This document shows positions 22,146 through 34,795 of a stretch of 64,000 nucleotides of DNA, piece after piece. The notes under the pieces were generated by a model. The model saw only the letters and a program-made list of their open reading frames with translations. It was not told where the DNA came from and searched no databases. Within the stretch, counting starts at the first letter, position 1. Every line of letters starts with the position of its first letter. Source of the DNA: Selaginella moellendorffii (Eukaryota > Streptophyta > Lycopodiopsida > Selaginellales > Selaginellaceae); contig NW_003314311.1 in assembly GCF_000143415.4 (NCBI RefSeq), positions 447,673-511,672 on the forward strand, written 5' to 3'. Made by a program: the position numbers and the translations under genes.

Positions 22146-25100
22146 ATGGCCAGGACCTCGAGCGGAGGTGGATCCAGGTTCGCGTCGTCCAATCTCAACG
22201 ATCTCTATGGCAAGCAGGCATTGTCGGGTGTGAACATCGGCTCTGGCGGATCGAAATCGAGGTATTTGCATGGCGGCACGCACGGAGGTATGCTCGTTCT
22301 GGCCAGGCCAGTGCGAACGCCGCCGGGGAAGCAGGCTAAGCCGGCACAGCCCAAGCTCACAGTCCCAGCGCCCGTGAATCTCCCCTCTCTTCGCAAGGAG
22401 CACGCTGGGAACGACCCTAGCATCACGCTCGTCGGGGGGACTGGAGTTTCGGGATGGTCCAAGCAGCAGGCCCCAAGCCAGCAGCAGCAGCAAGCGCTGG
22501 TGGAAGATCCGGGCGTGGGCGATGGCCATCTCAAGTCCAACGGGTGGGGGATGGCTCAGGCACAGCACTTTGCGCAGGGCGGCGGCGGCGGAGCTGCGGT
22601 GATCTCCTCGGAGCAGTCGCCGAGGACAACAGGGAAGTACACGCCGCCGGCTGCTCGGGGCAGTGGCGCTCCTCTTGCGGCTGCTGCTCCTCCAGTTCGT
22701 GCTCCCACTGCTGTGGTGCTGCGCGGGGAGGATTTTCCGACGCTCCAGGCTGCTGCTCCTCTCAATCCCGTGCCGTCGCAGCAGCGGCAGCGGGAGATCC
22801 AGCAGCGGCAGAAGGACAAGCAGCGAGAGATGAAGCACCAGCAGCTCAAGTTGCAGCAGCTGTCGCAGAACCAGTTCGAGAAGGAGCTGGATGAAGATGA
22901 TGGCTACAAGCCGCCATCGCCGGTTCTAACTCTCCAGCCGCAATCCAAGCAGGGTGGTCTCAGAGACGAGTCTGTCCGGAGCTACTTTTCTCTCAAGGAG
23001 AACAGGAAGCCGAATGACTTGTCTTTGAGACCGGGGCCTCTCATTCACTTGACGCACACTTCCAACTGGGCTGACGATGAACGAGAGACGGCTTCCGTGT
23101 CCAAGCCTCCCGACTGGGAAGATCCACCGCGCTACGGACAGTCTTCTTTTGCTCGACCGGCATTTCAAAGAGAGGAGCGAGCGAGCTACAGGAGGGATGT
23201 GCCCGAGTATGGTCGTAGCAGGGAAACGCAGGACTTCGGCTGGGATAGAGAGGGGTCCTTCGGGAGAAACGACTGGAACTTTGGGAGGAATAGCGGTTTT
23301 GATAGAGCAGAGGCGGATTCTAGAGGGAATAGTTGGCGGATGCGCGATAGCTACCACCACAATCGTGATAGTTTTTCGAGGGAGAGCTTTTTCAACAAAC
23401 CGGGAGGCGACAGGGGAAGGCTTGGTGCACGAAATGGAGGTTTTGATCTTCCGGTGCGAGTCCGTAGCCCGTACTCTGAAGATACGTTCATGAGAGATTT
23501 TCCGGAGCTTCCAAACTTGGATCTTCGGATGGATTTGAAGTACAGAATGCGGAGGAAGAGGGAAGATTCGAATGAAGTCAGCTATCGCGATCTGGAACGC
23601 GAGTCATTCGAAACGGAGCTTGAGAGAGTTCAGAAGGAGCAAGAGCAGGAACGGCAGAGAAAGATCGAAGAAAGGGAGAGAGCAATTGAGCTTGCGAGAA
23701 AGGAGGAGGAAGAACGAGAGCGTCAGGCAAGGGAAGAAGAGGAGCGCCAGCAAAGACTTGAAGAAGAGGCCAGGGAAGCTGCAGCCCGTGCAGAGCAGGA
23801 GGCCCTTGATTCCGTTCGAAAGGTTGAAGAAGCTAAGAGAGCTCGGGAAGAGGAAAAGCGCAAACTGGTGGAGGAAGAGGAAAGGAGAAAGGAGAATGCA
23901 CGTCGAAAACTTCTTGAATTGGAGGAGCGTATCGCTAGACGTGAGATGGAGAAAAAACAACCGAAAAATGGAGTGGAGGCCCCTGGTGAAAGCAATATTC
24001 CAGCAACAACAACAAAGGCGCTAGATGATAACGACGACAGAGCCACTTCCAGAATTTCTGGTTTTCGGATGCAGCAGGATCAAACCAGCTCCCGTTTACG
24101 ATCGCCCGACATGCACAGGGTAACTCGTGAACCGGTCCCTCGTGGTGGAGATGATCGGTCACGACTTTCTTCTGCGTCTTGGAGAAGAGATTTGGGCGAT
24201 CTTTCGTCTTTCCCCAACGATCACGGCAACGGTATGATGCACTCTCCGGGGCGCAGAGTTCCAGATGAAGGTGATAATTTTTACGGGAACGTGGATGGGC
24301 CTGTTGACAGTTACAGGAAAGATCGGGAAGACAAATGGTCCTCAAACGGCGATCAGCTGCGAAACATGTTCGGATCCCCGCGTCCAAACAACTTTCCAGA
24401 ACACGTTTTCATGGAAGACGATAGACGTTGGAGCAGGCGGCCAAGGGAGAGCAGACCATTTTCACCTCCTTCGCCAACTTCGTACGGCGGCAGCTACGAT
24501 GCTCCTGATGGAGTTTCCTACGGACGCTTGCGGCAGTCGCTTCCAAAGCAGCCCCGTGTGTTGCCTCCGCCAACAAGAACACATTCTCAGAAGCCGTCAT
24601 TTTCTGGAAGTCAATCAGCTGCGTCAACTGTCACTTCATCTTCAGATCTACGAGAAGATGTTGCTCCGTCTCAAACAGCAACCGATGTGGAGAACACTCT
24701 GGCCGAGGAAATGTTTCCGGAAGACGAAGCATGTAGCGTAGGCGATGTACAGATCGACGTTACTGCTGAAGCTGTAGAGGCTGATACGAAACAACAGGGT
24801 GGAAGCACAGTGGAAGTCTCCGGTGCTCCAAATTTCGAGGAAGAGATCTCTGAAACGGTGGATGAGACGGTTGATGAAGAGCAAAGGTCTGATATCAGCC
24901 ACGAAGAAGACATCTTGAAGGGCACCGGTGAGCAGTCAGAGTTCAACTCGGAGATTCACGAAGAAGTAGAGCACATTGATGCAGCAGATCTGAACGCCAC
25001 CTTGTCAGAACTCGTGGACTCGATCGTGGTGCTCCCAAAGACTGAAGTGGTGGAAGCTACTCAACTTGACGCCGTTCCTGTCGACGAAGACAAGTCGGAG

Positions 25101-28100
25101 GAAGTTGAGCTCAAGAGCGAGGTCATTGAAGTTGTTCAGGCTTCTGAGGTCCCAGCTGCGTTACTGCCGTCACCATTGCAAACTACACAGCCTTCTCCAG
25201 CCGGGCTGCAGCAACCGTTTCACCATCCACCGAGTTTTGTTCCGCCACAGCTTCCTCTACTTGATTCCAGGCCGAGAATGCAAGGTCCAATGCCAGATCG
25301 ACCAATGACCCTTCAGTTCGGGCTTCTTCCGGGTACATCTCTTCTCCAAGGCTCGATTCCAGCGATTCAGATTGGCTCCATTCAAATGCCACTTCAGCTA
25401 CATCCTCCCATCGGACATCACGTCGCACACCTCCAGCCGCCACCTCAGTTTCAGTTCGGACAGATTGGTCAGCAAGCACCACTACTGCCTTCGTTTACGG
25501 TTCATCCTCAGGCAATGATGCAGCCTTCTATCATGAACATGGATGGCCAACAAGGCGTTCATGGGCAGCAGTTTCGAATGCAGCCACATCCTGAGAGGAC
25601 GTTTTGGACTCATCAATATGGCCAGGGAGGTGCAATACTCCAGTCTCCGGTCCAGAATAATTCGGCGAGCGAAAAACAGGTGGAGGTAACTGAACATGAC
25701 GATGGAAAGCGCAAGAAAGACGCCGGAAAACCAGCAGCCGCAGCCCAGGATTCATGGAAGCCATCTTTTACAGATGGTCAAACCTCTGGTTACAGTCGTT
25801 TTCAAGAGAAAGTTGATGCGAAGCAATGGTCAGCGAGGCACGAGGGGCATAGTTCGACAGAATCTTTTCGTAAGAAGCCTAATCGTCGGGGTAGTCTGGA
25901 TTTCAGAGCGCCAAACTTGTCAGAACGTGGACATTATGTACCGCGGAAGGGGGTTAAAGGTGACGACGAAAATGAGAAGTCTAGGCAAGCGGCAGAGCTG
26001 GCTTCTTCCGAAAGATTATTTGACCCTTCCGGAGGGAGCGAAGAAGATGACTTTATCGAAGTCAGATCAAAACGGCAGCTGCAGAAGGAGAAGCAAGTGA
26101 AATCCAAGCCAAAGCACACAAAGGTACTATACTTCTACTTGCTGGTTTTCTCGCAACTGATCTTGTATATTAGCAGCAAGCTCCCAAGCAACGAAACGGG
26201 TCGAAGCCTCTCCCGCCTAGAGATGCGAAAAATGACAGTATGCCCTTGGCAAATTGCCTCGATGTTGTAGTGACGACTTCAAGAACAAGGCAAGCTTCGC
26301 TATCAAATCCTGAAGTGGGGTTTGAAAAGAGAACAAGAAGTCCACAGTAAGTGCCTTTTATTTTAGAAACATCATATATCTTTGGCTTTTCTTTTCATGC
26401 AGACCAACACAGATAAATTCCCTTGTTCCCGAGGCTCCAGCTTTTCCTCCGATTGTTGGTGAAGGTCAGAGTGCGCAGGCTAATGGAGCTGCATGGGGTT
26501 TTGGTCGATCCAATCAAGAGGTGACGCACTTTACATTAGCTCAATGTCTGAAACGTTTTATAGGTGGTTACGCTTACACAGATTCAGCTGGAGGAGGCAA
26601 TGAAACCAGCTCGGTTTGAAGTTCCACTTCCCTTGCAGGTACCTCTATCAGAGCATCTCAGTTCGGGACTAGAGTCCACATCCACACCATCTGTTACAGC
26701 GAAAGAGAAAGGTCCTCGGCCTGCTGCCGCATCAGGGCCTGTTAATTCTCTTCTTGCCGGAGAGAAAATACAATTCGGTACTGCTGCTTTCGATCTTGTG
26801 ACAAGTGATCTCATGAGAAGTTTGTCTTGCAGGAGCTGTTACGATGCCAGCATTTGCGTCAACAGTCCCTTGGCTGGGTCCCTCCCGCTCGGAGGGATTT
26901 CTGGGTGCTAGAAAAGAACTACAAGATGAGAATGAACTGGCATCGTTTGGCAAGGGGAAACGCTCCCGGGAGAACGAAGACGGGACAATGGACTCGGAGG
27001 CTGAAGCTGAGGCGGCCGAGGCAGAGGCAGCTGCATCAGCTGTTGCTGTTGCAGCAATCAGTAACGATGATTATCTACACGGTGCTGACCAGCTCGTTTC
27101 GTCGCACGGTATTATTGGTTCTTCTAACAAAGGCTCTCCAGCTGGTATTTTTATGCTGCAGTTTCTAAATTGCATGTCAACTAAGAGGTGTCCTTTCGCT
27201 TGTTTCAGGACTTGACACTCAAAACCCAACACAGTCTTCGGGGATTGACGAGACCATCAATGTCTCACTTCCAGCTGACTTATCCGTCGATATGCCACTG
27301 AGAGGACCTCCCACTTCTGGGCCACACTTGCCTTCGCTACCTGGCTTTCCTGGTTTGGAGATGGGAACCTTGCTAGGTGGACCAGTTTTTGCATTCGGCA
27401 CGGGTGGTGAGGCCTCACGCGACTCCAACGGTGAACGTCCTGGTCCCGGTGGTTTAAACTGGCATCCGCGTCACGGTGTTGACTCCTTCTACGGTGGCCC
27501 GCATGGCTTCGCAGGGCCTTTCATCAACCACGGACCGATTCCAAGCATTCCTCCACACACTCTTGTCTACACCAGTCCGTTTGGTGGCGTGGGCCAGTTC
27601 GGGCAGCTGGGTGTAAGCTACATGGGACCGGCCCACATACCTCCCGTCAAGCAGCCGGATTGGAAACACACTCCAGTGACTTCTACGTCCTCAGGAGCAG
27701 GAACAAACAGTGGGGACGCTGGAGGTGGTAACGGACCCGGTGCCGGCGGTGGCAGTATGCTCTACGCTCCGCACAGTAATCGTCACTTGGGCCATGATCC
27801 GTCAGTCATCTCGGTAGTTCCTCCTGGTCCATTCGACATGTACAGGGATATGGCATTCCAGGTAGAAGAGACTTTCTTTTCTTTGGTTTTCGTTCAACTG
27901 GCTCACTTTTGCTCTTTGCAGTCCCAGTGGTCGCACGTCCCGGGGCCGCATGCACCGATGTCTGGGCCGATCCCGGGCTTTCCCCCGATGCATATGAGGC
28001 ACCCCCACCCGGCTTATCACATGCAGCATCAAGCCGATATCGCCAACGATCCGAGCATGGCGTCCGCGGCGGCGGCAGGCGCTGGAGCACCGGCCGAAGC

Positions 28101-28186
28101 CAGCGACCAGTACCTGGACGAGCTCGGGCTGGGGGATGCCATGTCCACGGCCAGCTCCGACGCGAGCAACACTTTCGCTGTACACC

Positions 28187-28217
<31 letters not shown>

Positions 28218-28815
28218 GCACAAACATCACCAACACCAACACCATCAACAACAGCAACAGGCAGCGCCGCCTTTCAAGCCTCCCAGCCCGGTGGTCTCGT
28301 CGCTACCCGCGGGAAGCAAACTACACTCCAGAGTGGTGGTCCAACCGGTGAGTGGAGCTGAGGGTGGCGGTGGCGGAGCTGGTGGCAGGCCAAACTCTGG
28401 AAGCTCTCGACCCGGCGGTGCTGCTGCGACAATGCCGACTTTCCAGCCTCACTCTTATGTCGCCACCGCCGCTGCCGGTGCTGCTGCTGCTGCTGCTGGC
28501 CCGCGACGCTCGATCGGGCACCAGGACAGGAGAGTGGCTCACGGTGGCGGCATTGGCAAAGTCGGGGTTGCAACAGGATGGTCTAACCACAGCCACAGCC
28601 AACAGGGAAGGAGAGGTGGAGGAGGATTTGCGGGTGATGCCAGCGGTGGTAGCAGCAAAAACAGCGGCTCCTCGTCGTCGGTGGCGCCGGCTTCCAAGCT
28701 CAAGCAAGTGTACGTGGTGAAGCCTCCTCCTCCAGCGGCGGCGGTGGCGATCAACACTGGCGGCGGTGATCACCATGCGGCAGAGATCTTCTCGGCGGAC
28801 GCGAGACACATGTAG
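22146..28815 (+). CDS. MOS1: MOS1-like protein (BAT2_N / PRRC2 family)
   Basis: Seven exons: 22146-26123, 26174-26346, 26403-26520, 26582-26777, 26833-27144, 27209-27861 and 27922-28815, phases consistent, about 2107 residues. The BAT2_N region (1 to about 150) has SSNLNDLYGKQ, GGMLVLARP and VPAPVNLPSLRKEHAG, typical of Arabidopsis MODIFIER OF SNC1. A charged Glu/Arg coiled-coil-like stretch spans about 475-600. Further conserved blocks are EEDDFIEVRSKRQLQKEKQ near 1300 and FGQLGVSYMGP with KQPDWKHTP later on. The C-terminus carries poly-Gln and Gly/Ala-rich runs. In Arabidopsis MOS1 is a nuclear protein affecting expression of the immune receptor SNC1; that role is by homology only. This copy is longer than the Arabidopsis protein (about 1400). 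The last intron (27862-27921) is 60 nt and open in frame. Confidence 0.9.
28187..28262 (+). repeat. CAA/CAG microsatellite encoding poly-Gln
   Basis: About ten uninterrupted CAA triplets followed by mixed CAG/CAC/CAT codons within the MOS1-like last exon. The run gives a Gln-rich and then His/Gln-rich tract that is likely length-polymorphic. Confidence 0.85.
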
Positions 28816-28892
28816 CGCGAGGCGAGAGGCGAGGCGAGGCGACAGAGGAGAGGAGGCGAGGCGACAGAGGAGAGGCGGCGGCGCGGCGCGAG
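28816..28892. repeat. GAGGCGA-type tandem repeats in the MOS1-like 3' UTR
   Basis: Directly after the stop codon come short imperfect units of gaggcga and gacagaggagag, repeated several times. Non-coding. Sequence to about 29220 probably completes the 3' UTR. Confidence 0.65.
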
Positions 28893-29371
28893 CAAGCGAG
28901 ACGGAACGAGGCACAAACGCTCAACGCTCATCGCGCAAAGCACAAGAGCTTTCCTTCTTTGACGAGGTGAGAGAGTGAGTGAGTGAGAGAGAGGAGAGAG
29001 TCTTTTGGTGACGGGAACGAAGGGGAAGGAAGCTCTCACTTGCGATGCTCACATTCCTTTGATTCCAGAGAGGGATGGATGGGCGCAACCGAGAGCTCCG
29101 CGCGCAAAAGCTTTGTATTGGTATTTACGAGGAGGAAGAGGAGAGAACATCTCTCGAGCAAAGTTTGTGTTACTAGGCAACGAGGGCAAAAAGACTGACA
29201 GCGTGGGAGTGGTTTTGTAATAAAACAACATGTCTATGATTTAAATTCTAAGACTAATTATATTTCTATGAACTAATTCATTTTTTTAGATGTATATGAT
29301 TAATGTGACATATACTTGATAAGTGATCATCATCAATTCACCAATTGTATCATCAATTTCTTACCATTTAG

Positions 29372-30300
29372 CGAACAACTGGCACATCCATCAAACGAGC
29401 AGAAAGTTCCAGGCAAAGAACGCTACGTTGGAAACTCAACAAAGCCATCTATGGCTTAAAGCAAGCTTCTCGCCAGTAGTTTGATGGTTATCTTTTCTAG
29501 AAGAGAGTGGGAGATGACGCAATTTGTATTGTGGTCTATGTTGATGATTCGTTGTTTGTCCGCAACAGCTCTGAGCTGAGACCAAACAGATTTTTTCTTC
29601 TCAAGGACTTCATCCAGCATGACAGGAAACGAGATTGGCTCCATTTGCCTACACCAAGCCAAGTATGTGGAGGACATACTTCGGAAATGTTCCATGGGGC
29701 GTAGCTCACCAGAACCAACACCAATGATAGCAGGTCTGAAACTTTCTAAGGATACATCTCCTTTCACCGATCATGAGAAGCGTCCCTTGTATCTGGTCGT
29801 TTGCACTAAGCGTGGTAAGCAGATTCCTGGACAACCTAGCTTGTAAACGAATTTTTCGGTACTAACGTGTCTTCTGGCCTTTGCTACAAGCAGCTTTCAG
29901 CTTCACAGGTTTTTGTGAGCGTTCCCATACAGGCTATTCTTTTAGCTTCTACGCATGGAGCAGTAAACACAAACCTCGTAGGCGTGTTCCAGCTGTGAGG
30001 TCGAGTATATGGCAGTCGCAAGGAATCCATATGGTTGAGGCGTCTTCTCGCTGAAGTTGGCGTTCCTCCGGCTGGCGCGACTGTGACAACCAAGGCTGTA
30101 TTTCCTTGAGCAAGACCTCAACTCTAGAACCAAGCACATGGACACAACTCACCATTTCCTGCGTGATCAGTACGAGGATGGTGTGCTTGTGCTCACATAC
30201 TGTCCTACTCAGGACATGACTGCGGATGTGTGTTGATCGAACCATTGTCATCACCAAAATTCTTCCAGTTTTGAGCAGCCCTCGGTGTCTGCCCGAGTGG
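29372..30300 (+). mobile_element. Ty1/Copia retrotransposon relic (RT to RNase H)
   Basis: Broken frames spell the C-terminal part of a Copia polyprotein. KLNKAIYGLKQASRQ and then CIVVYVDDS (the reverse transcriptase YVDD active site) occur at about 29431-29550, an RT-thumb segment follows, and near 30000-30235 come EYMAVARN and KHMDTTHHF with CPTQDMTADV, the end of RNase H. In-frame stops (for example after QASRQ) and frameshifts make it defunct. A purine-rich 'gagtgggagtg' near 30292-30304, followed by tgttatgg, may mark the polypurine tract and 3' LTR start. Gag, protease and integrase are missing. Confidence 0.8.
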
Positions 30301-31008
30301 GAGTGTTATGGAGAGTCCGTGGAGTGTCCATTCTTTGGTGATATTGAATTCAATCTCAATTCAAGATCTTACCAGACAGGTTGATCGAGTTTTTTACGGG
30401 AAGCACTAGCGTGAAATATCGAGTTTTATTAGACCAAACATAACTTCAAACGCTCACACAAATGGTATGGTATTCCGAACAGAGGGACTCTGTTCCTGGT
30501 GGAATGATATTTTTACATGCTCAATACACAACGGGAAGGCCTCCCTATGGCGAGACTGCAGATATGTTTTTTGAAAAGTCATGAGCAGATTCCATAGCCC
30601 TATCTACCATATGGACGTGGACACTGCATATCCGCTAACTCTACAAGCTGCCTCTAGTGCAATGGATCCAAGATCATGGTGGAATGTGATTCACGAACTC
30701 CTGCCCAGCTATGCTGAACTCCTATGTGCAAATTAGTGCCTCATTGAGCTAATGATACACATCCATAATTGCTCACGGACAGCAGGTATGGCTTAAGCAG
30801 TTGTCAAGATTGTGTTAACACAAGGTTCGATGAGTGCAGGGTTCATAGCACATTTTTGTTAAGCTACTGCCTTCGCTAGCTAGGCTTCCATTTGCCGGTG
30901 ATTACTCTCCATGATCTCTAACTGCAACAGGCTAGGCATATTTTTCATGGGAACTGACTTCTTTATCCATACACTAATCCTCAACCCTTTCCCTTACCCT
31001 CCAGAGGT
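30301..31008. other. Possible Copia LTR remnant and spacer
   Basis: Begins with tgttatggagag just after a polypurine-like tract, so its first part may be the 3' LTR of the Copia relic. Its end could not be placed. No coding sequence is seen. Confidence 0.35.
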
Positions 31009-31709
31009 TCACCTCCTATCCACGCCCTCCAGAGGTTTACCTTCCGCATCCACGTAGCAACGACGGTCGCGGTCAAATATACTTATGTCATACTTGGGGC
31101 CCTTCAAAGGCGCTCCACGGCTGCATGCAAGTGTCAAACACCCAAAAACAAAAAAGAAAAAAAGACAAAAAAAAAAACAAAAAGAGATGAACTCACTAAT
31201 AGCCAACCCTCTGGAGAGCCTCCTTGAGTGCTACCGCTGATTCCCACTGCTCTTTTGGGAGGTCACAGTTCTTTGGGTCATTGTCTGACCCATGGATCCA
31301 ATCAACAAACTTGCTCTTTCGAAAGCCTACCGACACATGGTCCGTCCTGTGTGCATTGGACCAAATTTGTAAGCTCGGACATAAGGTCAAACCACAAACC
31401 TTTTCAGCCTTTCAATTCGCCGTCGCATTGTACTTTCACCATCCGGGTTGAATTTCATCACTAATTCGAGCATCGTAAAAATTTATGTGTAGAGGAGGCA
31501 TGAAGAAGACACTTACTCGGAACAGCTTTCCTTTTTTTCAGAAACTCCTCTCTCAGTGAAGCAGCCACCGCGGCATCATCCAGAAAGGAGGGAATGAGCG
31601 ACCGCAGCCGGCTGAGTGGCATGTCATGGATTTTGGCGTATATCTTACCCTTCTCATCCGCCGCCAGCGGCAATCTTCCAAACCGATCCCACATCTCCGC
31701 CGCCATCAA
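31009..31709 (-). CDS. Uncharacterised small four-exon gene
   Basis: Exons 31709-31517, 31460-31400, 31346-31197 and 31120-31009 join in phase through GT-AG introns of 53-76 nt to give 171 residues. The first exon encodes an Arg/Leu-rich helical segment (MWDRFGRLPLAADEKGKIYA; LSRLRSLIPSFLDDAAVA). The second has MKFNPDGESTMRRRIERLKR, the third VGFRKSKFVDWIHGSD and LPKEQWESAVALKEALQRVG, and the last KYDISIFDRDRRCYVDAEG. No signal peptide or membrane span is seen. I do not recognise the family. The last intron has a long polypyrimidine tract and a TGCAG acceptor; without that splice the frame stops at 31196-31198. The clean splice phasing supports a real gene, but it sits among transposon debris and could be a captured fragment. 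Confidence 0.55.
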
Positions 31710-34700
31710 CTTTAGGGCACATACCTAAAATGGTACATTTGGGGTGGAGGTGGGATTTTTGACTTTGGAGTTGGTTCTAGATCAGTTTTGTGGATGTTTT
31801 GAAGACGGGACAGCTCTGTTTTGCTTGCGTTGCTCACGTCGCTCGCACAACAGCGCTTATGGAGCTCAGGCGTATCTCACAGTGTTAGCTAGATCTAACG
31901 GTGGCAGCCACGGGGCAGCTAAGGTTTGTATTTGCTCTCTTGGGAGCTATCACTGGCACTAATGTCACCCAGCAGCACTTGGACAGAGGTAGATTGTATT
32001 GGTATTTAATTTGTTTGTATTGAAAATGTACAAAATATAGAAGTACATCATATGAAAAGTCAATGCAATGCTTTCAATGTTTGTGTGTCAACCAAGAACC
32101 CCTTGCACGTACTTAAGATTCTTCTTCTCTAAGGAATCACCTATCTCAGATGTGCATTGGCTTGCACTGCCTGAAGCCATGACAAGATAATTGCATACAT
32201 GAATAATTAAATTTTCATAGAGTTTACAAAATCTATAACCACTGCCCATCTCCATGCAAATTAAATTAGATACAAAAAGTTATGAACTTAAATGTGCTTG
32301 CTAAAGGAAAAGATTGGGTTGTGCAGCTGCTTTGTTTTGTTGGTAGCATTGGAGACTTTTAGCTTTGATCATGGAGTTACACATTCCAGAACTGACGTTA
32401 GCACTAACACCAAATACGTAAGGTGTTATAAATTTAAATCTGATACCTCGTATGGATTGCATGATCAAAGCACCAAAAATTTTCCTTATCATCTCGTAAA
32501 TAGCTCCTGGCTTATGACCATCACTGCTTCTAATATATGGGATCCCACCCATTAGAACCCTCTGATGAAGGCCAGAGAGGCCTGAGCCTAGAGATCGAAA
32601 CTCGACTGGCTGTGAGCATGTTTTAAGGCCCAGATCCTCTAAAGTGTGGTCATGCCCACAAATCTAGTGCTTCTTCACCAGATCTTTCCATCATTCTAGC
32701 ATATCACCCGGCTTGCCTGCTGGAACCTCCTGTCGCAGCTCTCCTTCAAATGTTGCTCGCTCCGCAAAAATATGACATTTTCCTCGAGGCAAGAATCCTG
32801 GAAGCACTGGATCTAAGGAGCTGAGATTTGGGTCCCCTAGGTTGTAGCTACTGGAGCTCAGTTGCCCTGCTTTGGCCACCTCACATGGCGCCAAGCAGCA
32901 TCTTCTTCCCAATCGACCAAGGAGAGCGGCGACAGCCAGAGGGCTGGTAAAAGGAATCTTTCGCATGACAAGGAGCGAGAAAAAAAATTCCCAGGACATT
33001 TACCACTATCCCCCACTTTCCCCTTGTTGTGTAGGAAACTTCACAGCGGTAAAAGGAAATTTCTTATCGCTCTTGCAAATGAGGAGAGATGAACATATTC
33101 CTTTTCCTTGTCAATTTTCTTAGAGTCACCTATCTGGGGAGGGTTTTTCTCCAACTCTTTCTCTCCTCCAATCTCTTCCAAATAGTCAGCTCCTTTTGGT
33201 GTTGGCAAAACCTTCCAAATGTGGCAAGCCTGGGTGAAAATAGTCTAAGTTGGTTTTAATCCACATAGCGATTGGTCCATGGGTTGTTCTCTTCTTCTTC
33301 CTTTTGCCCTGACTGCTCTTGAGCATATCTGGCTTGCCAATTGCAGCTCTAGGGGTCTTCTTGTAGCAGGATTTCTGCCCACCAGCTCACAGTACCAAAA
33401 AGATGTTGCATATGGATTTTCTAGTGAATCTTTCCTACTCCTACCTTCTTAGTCATGACAGAAATGGCTTTTGGTTCTTTCTTAGGCATTGCCGTGTTCT
33501 CAAATGTGCCTGGAAACATTATTGATCTCCAACTATTCCCAATGCATTTTACCCAAGAAGGTGTCAAGCTTTTTCTTGCACCAAAACTTGCTCCTAGCCA
33601 CTCCAACTCACTAGAGATTCTCTCAAGACTTCCAGCACACTTGGGATTGTTGTATTTCCACAAACAACTTCAAGATTCCCTCCCTACTATAATGATGGGA
33701 CAAACTCAGAATTCTCTCATGACACTCCAAAACTCACAAAGAATACTCTCTTCCTTCCAAAAAAGATGGAAATTTATTTCTAAAACCAAAGTAAAAGGTC
33801 ACTCCATCCTTGGCTTTATATCCTCTAAGCCTTAGATTCTCACATTCCCGTGTCTGTTTTGTATGCTTCTATCATGTTTTTGCCACACCTTATGATCTTT
33901 ATGGATCCTCCCAAGCTATACCAAGCTCCAGAGATGTCTGATTCCTTCCTATCAAAATTCTGTTTTACTCACAAGATACTAAAGTTTGCTTAGCTGAGAA
34001 AGCATATGCTTAATAATGCATAGCAACTTTTACCCTTGATCATCTGAAAAATATTTTCGCAAGAAAGGACCAAAACAACTCAGAATAATCCTTTACTACG
34101 TATAAGAAACTGACCAACTCTAGTTTGGACGACCATCTAAAGAGCACCCTCTCAAGGATCTTACCCTGTATAACCTCATAACCAGTCGCCCACTCACATT
34201 TGTCAGTGCCACACTTGTGACTTGGGAGCGTCAACAGTGATGACGCCTCCACAAATCTGGAGCTCCAAGAAGTTCATGTTGGGGTTATGTAACTCAAGGT
34301 TAGCGTCTATCAGTCGCAAGCACAAATTTGCCTTTCTCACACTCTTGATATGAAAGCCTAGAGTGCATCCCATAAGCCTTGCCAAGCGTAGGAGGGATTT
34401 GATTTGGATACGTGAGATAGCACAGATGAAGTGCTCCTCAAGGTGTCTTGGCACCCATCAGTGATAAGTGGAGGACTATGAGGAGGATTTGCAACACAGA
34501 CCTATTTAGAGATGCTAAGGACAGGAAGAAGAGATCTAGCACTACTTCTCTAACCCACAAGATTAAAGACTTTGAGCCTTGAAGTGAAGAGGTTGGTGTT
34601 GCACACTACTGCCTCCAGACTACTATTGAAAACTCTTCCAGACTGTGGAATGATTCAAAGAGAGGGCAAAGCACTTGCTGGAAATACTTGAATGGGTACT

Positions 34701-34795
34701 TATATTGACATCTCGTCAAAGCGAAAGACATCCCTAAAAGCCTCCTACAAACTATTGGAATTGCCATAAGTGAGTACATTGATAAAGTTTGAATA
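31710..34795. other. 3-kb region with no supported gene
   Basis: Short ORFs on both strands lack recognisable domains. The minus-strand peptides at 32691-32999, 34203-34454 and 34606-34812 look protein-like (the last two carry Leu-rich stretches such as FHSLEEFSIVVW) but are broken by stops, and I could not tie them to a family. Composition is near host-genic, so decayed gene fragments are possible. Confidence 0.4.

Noticed and set aside
22104-22838. 244-codon minus-strand ORF
   Set aside because: Antisense to the first exon of the MOS1-like gene and driven by its GC-rich codons. The sense frame carries the conserved BAT2_N motifs.
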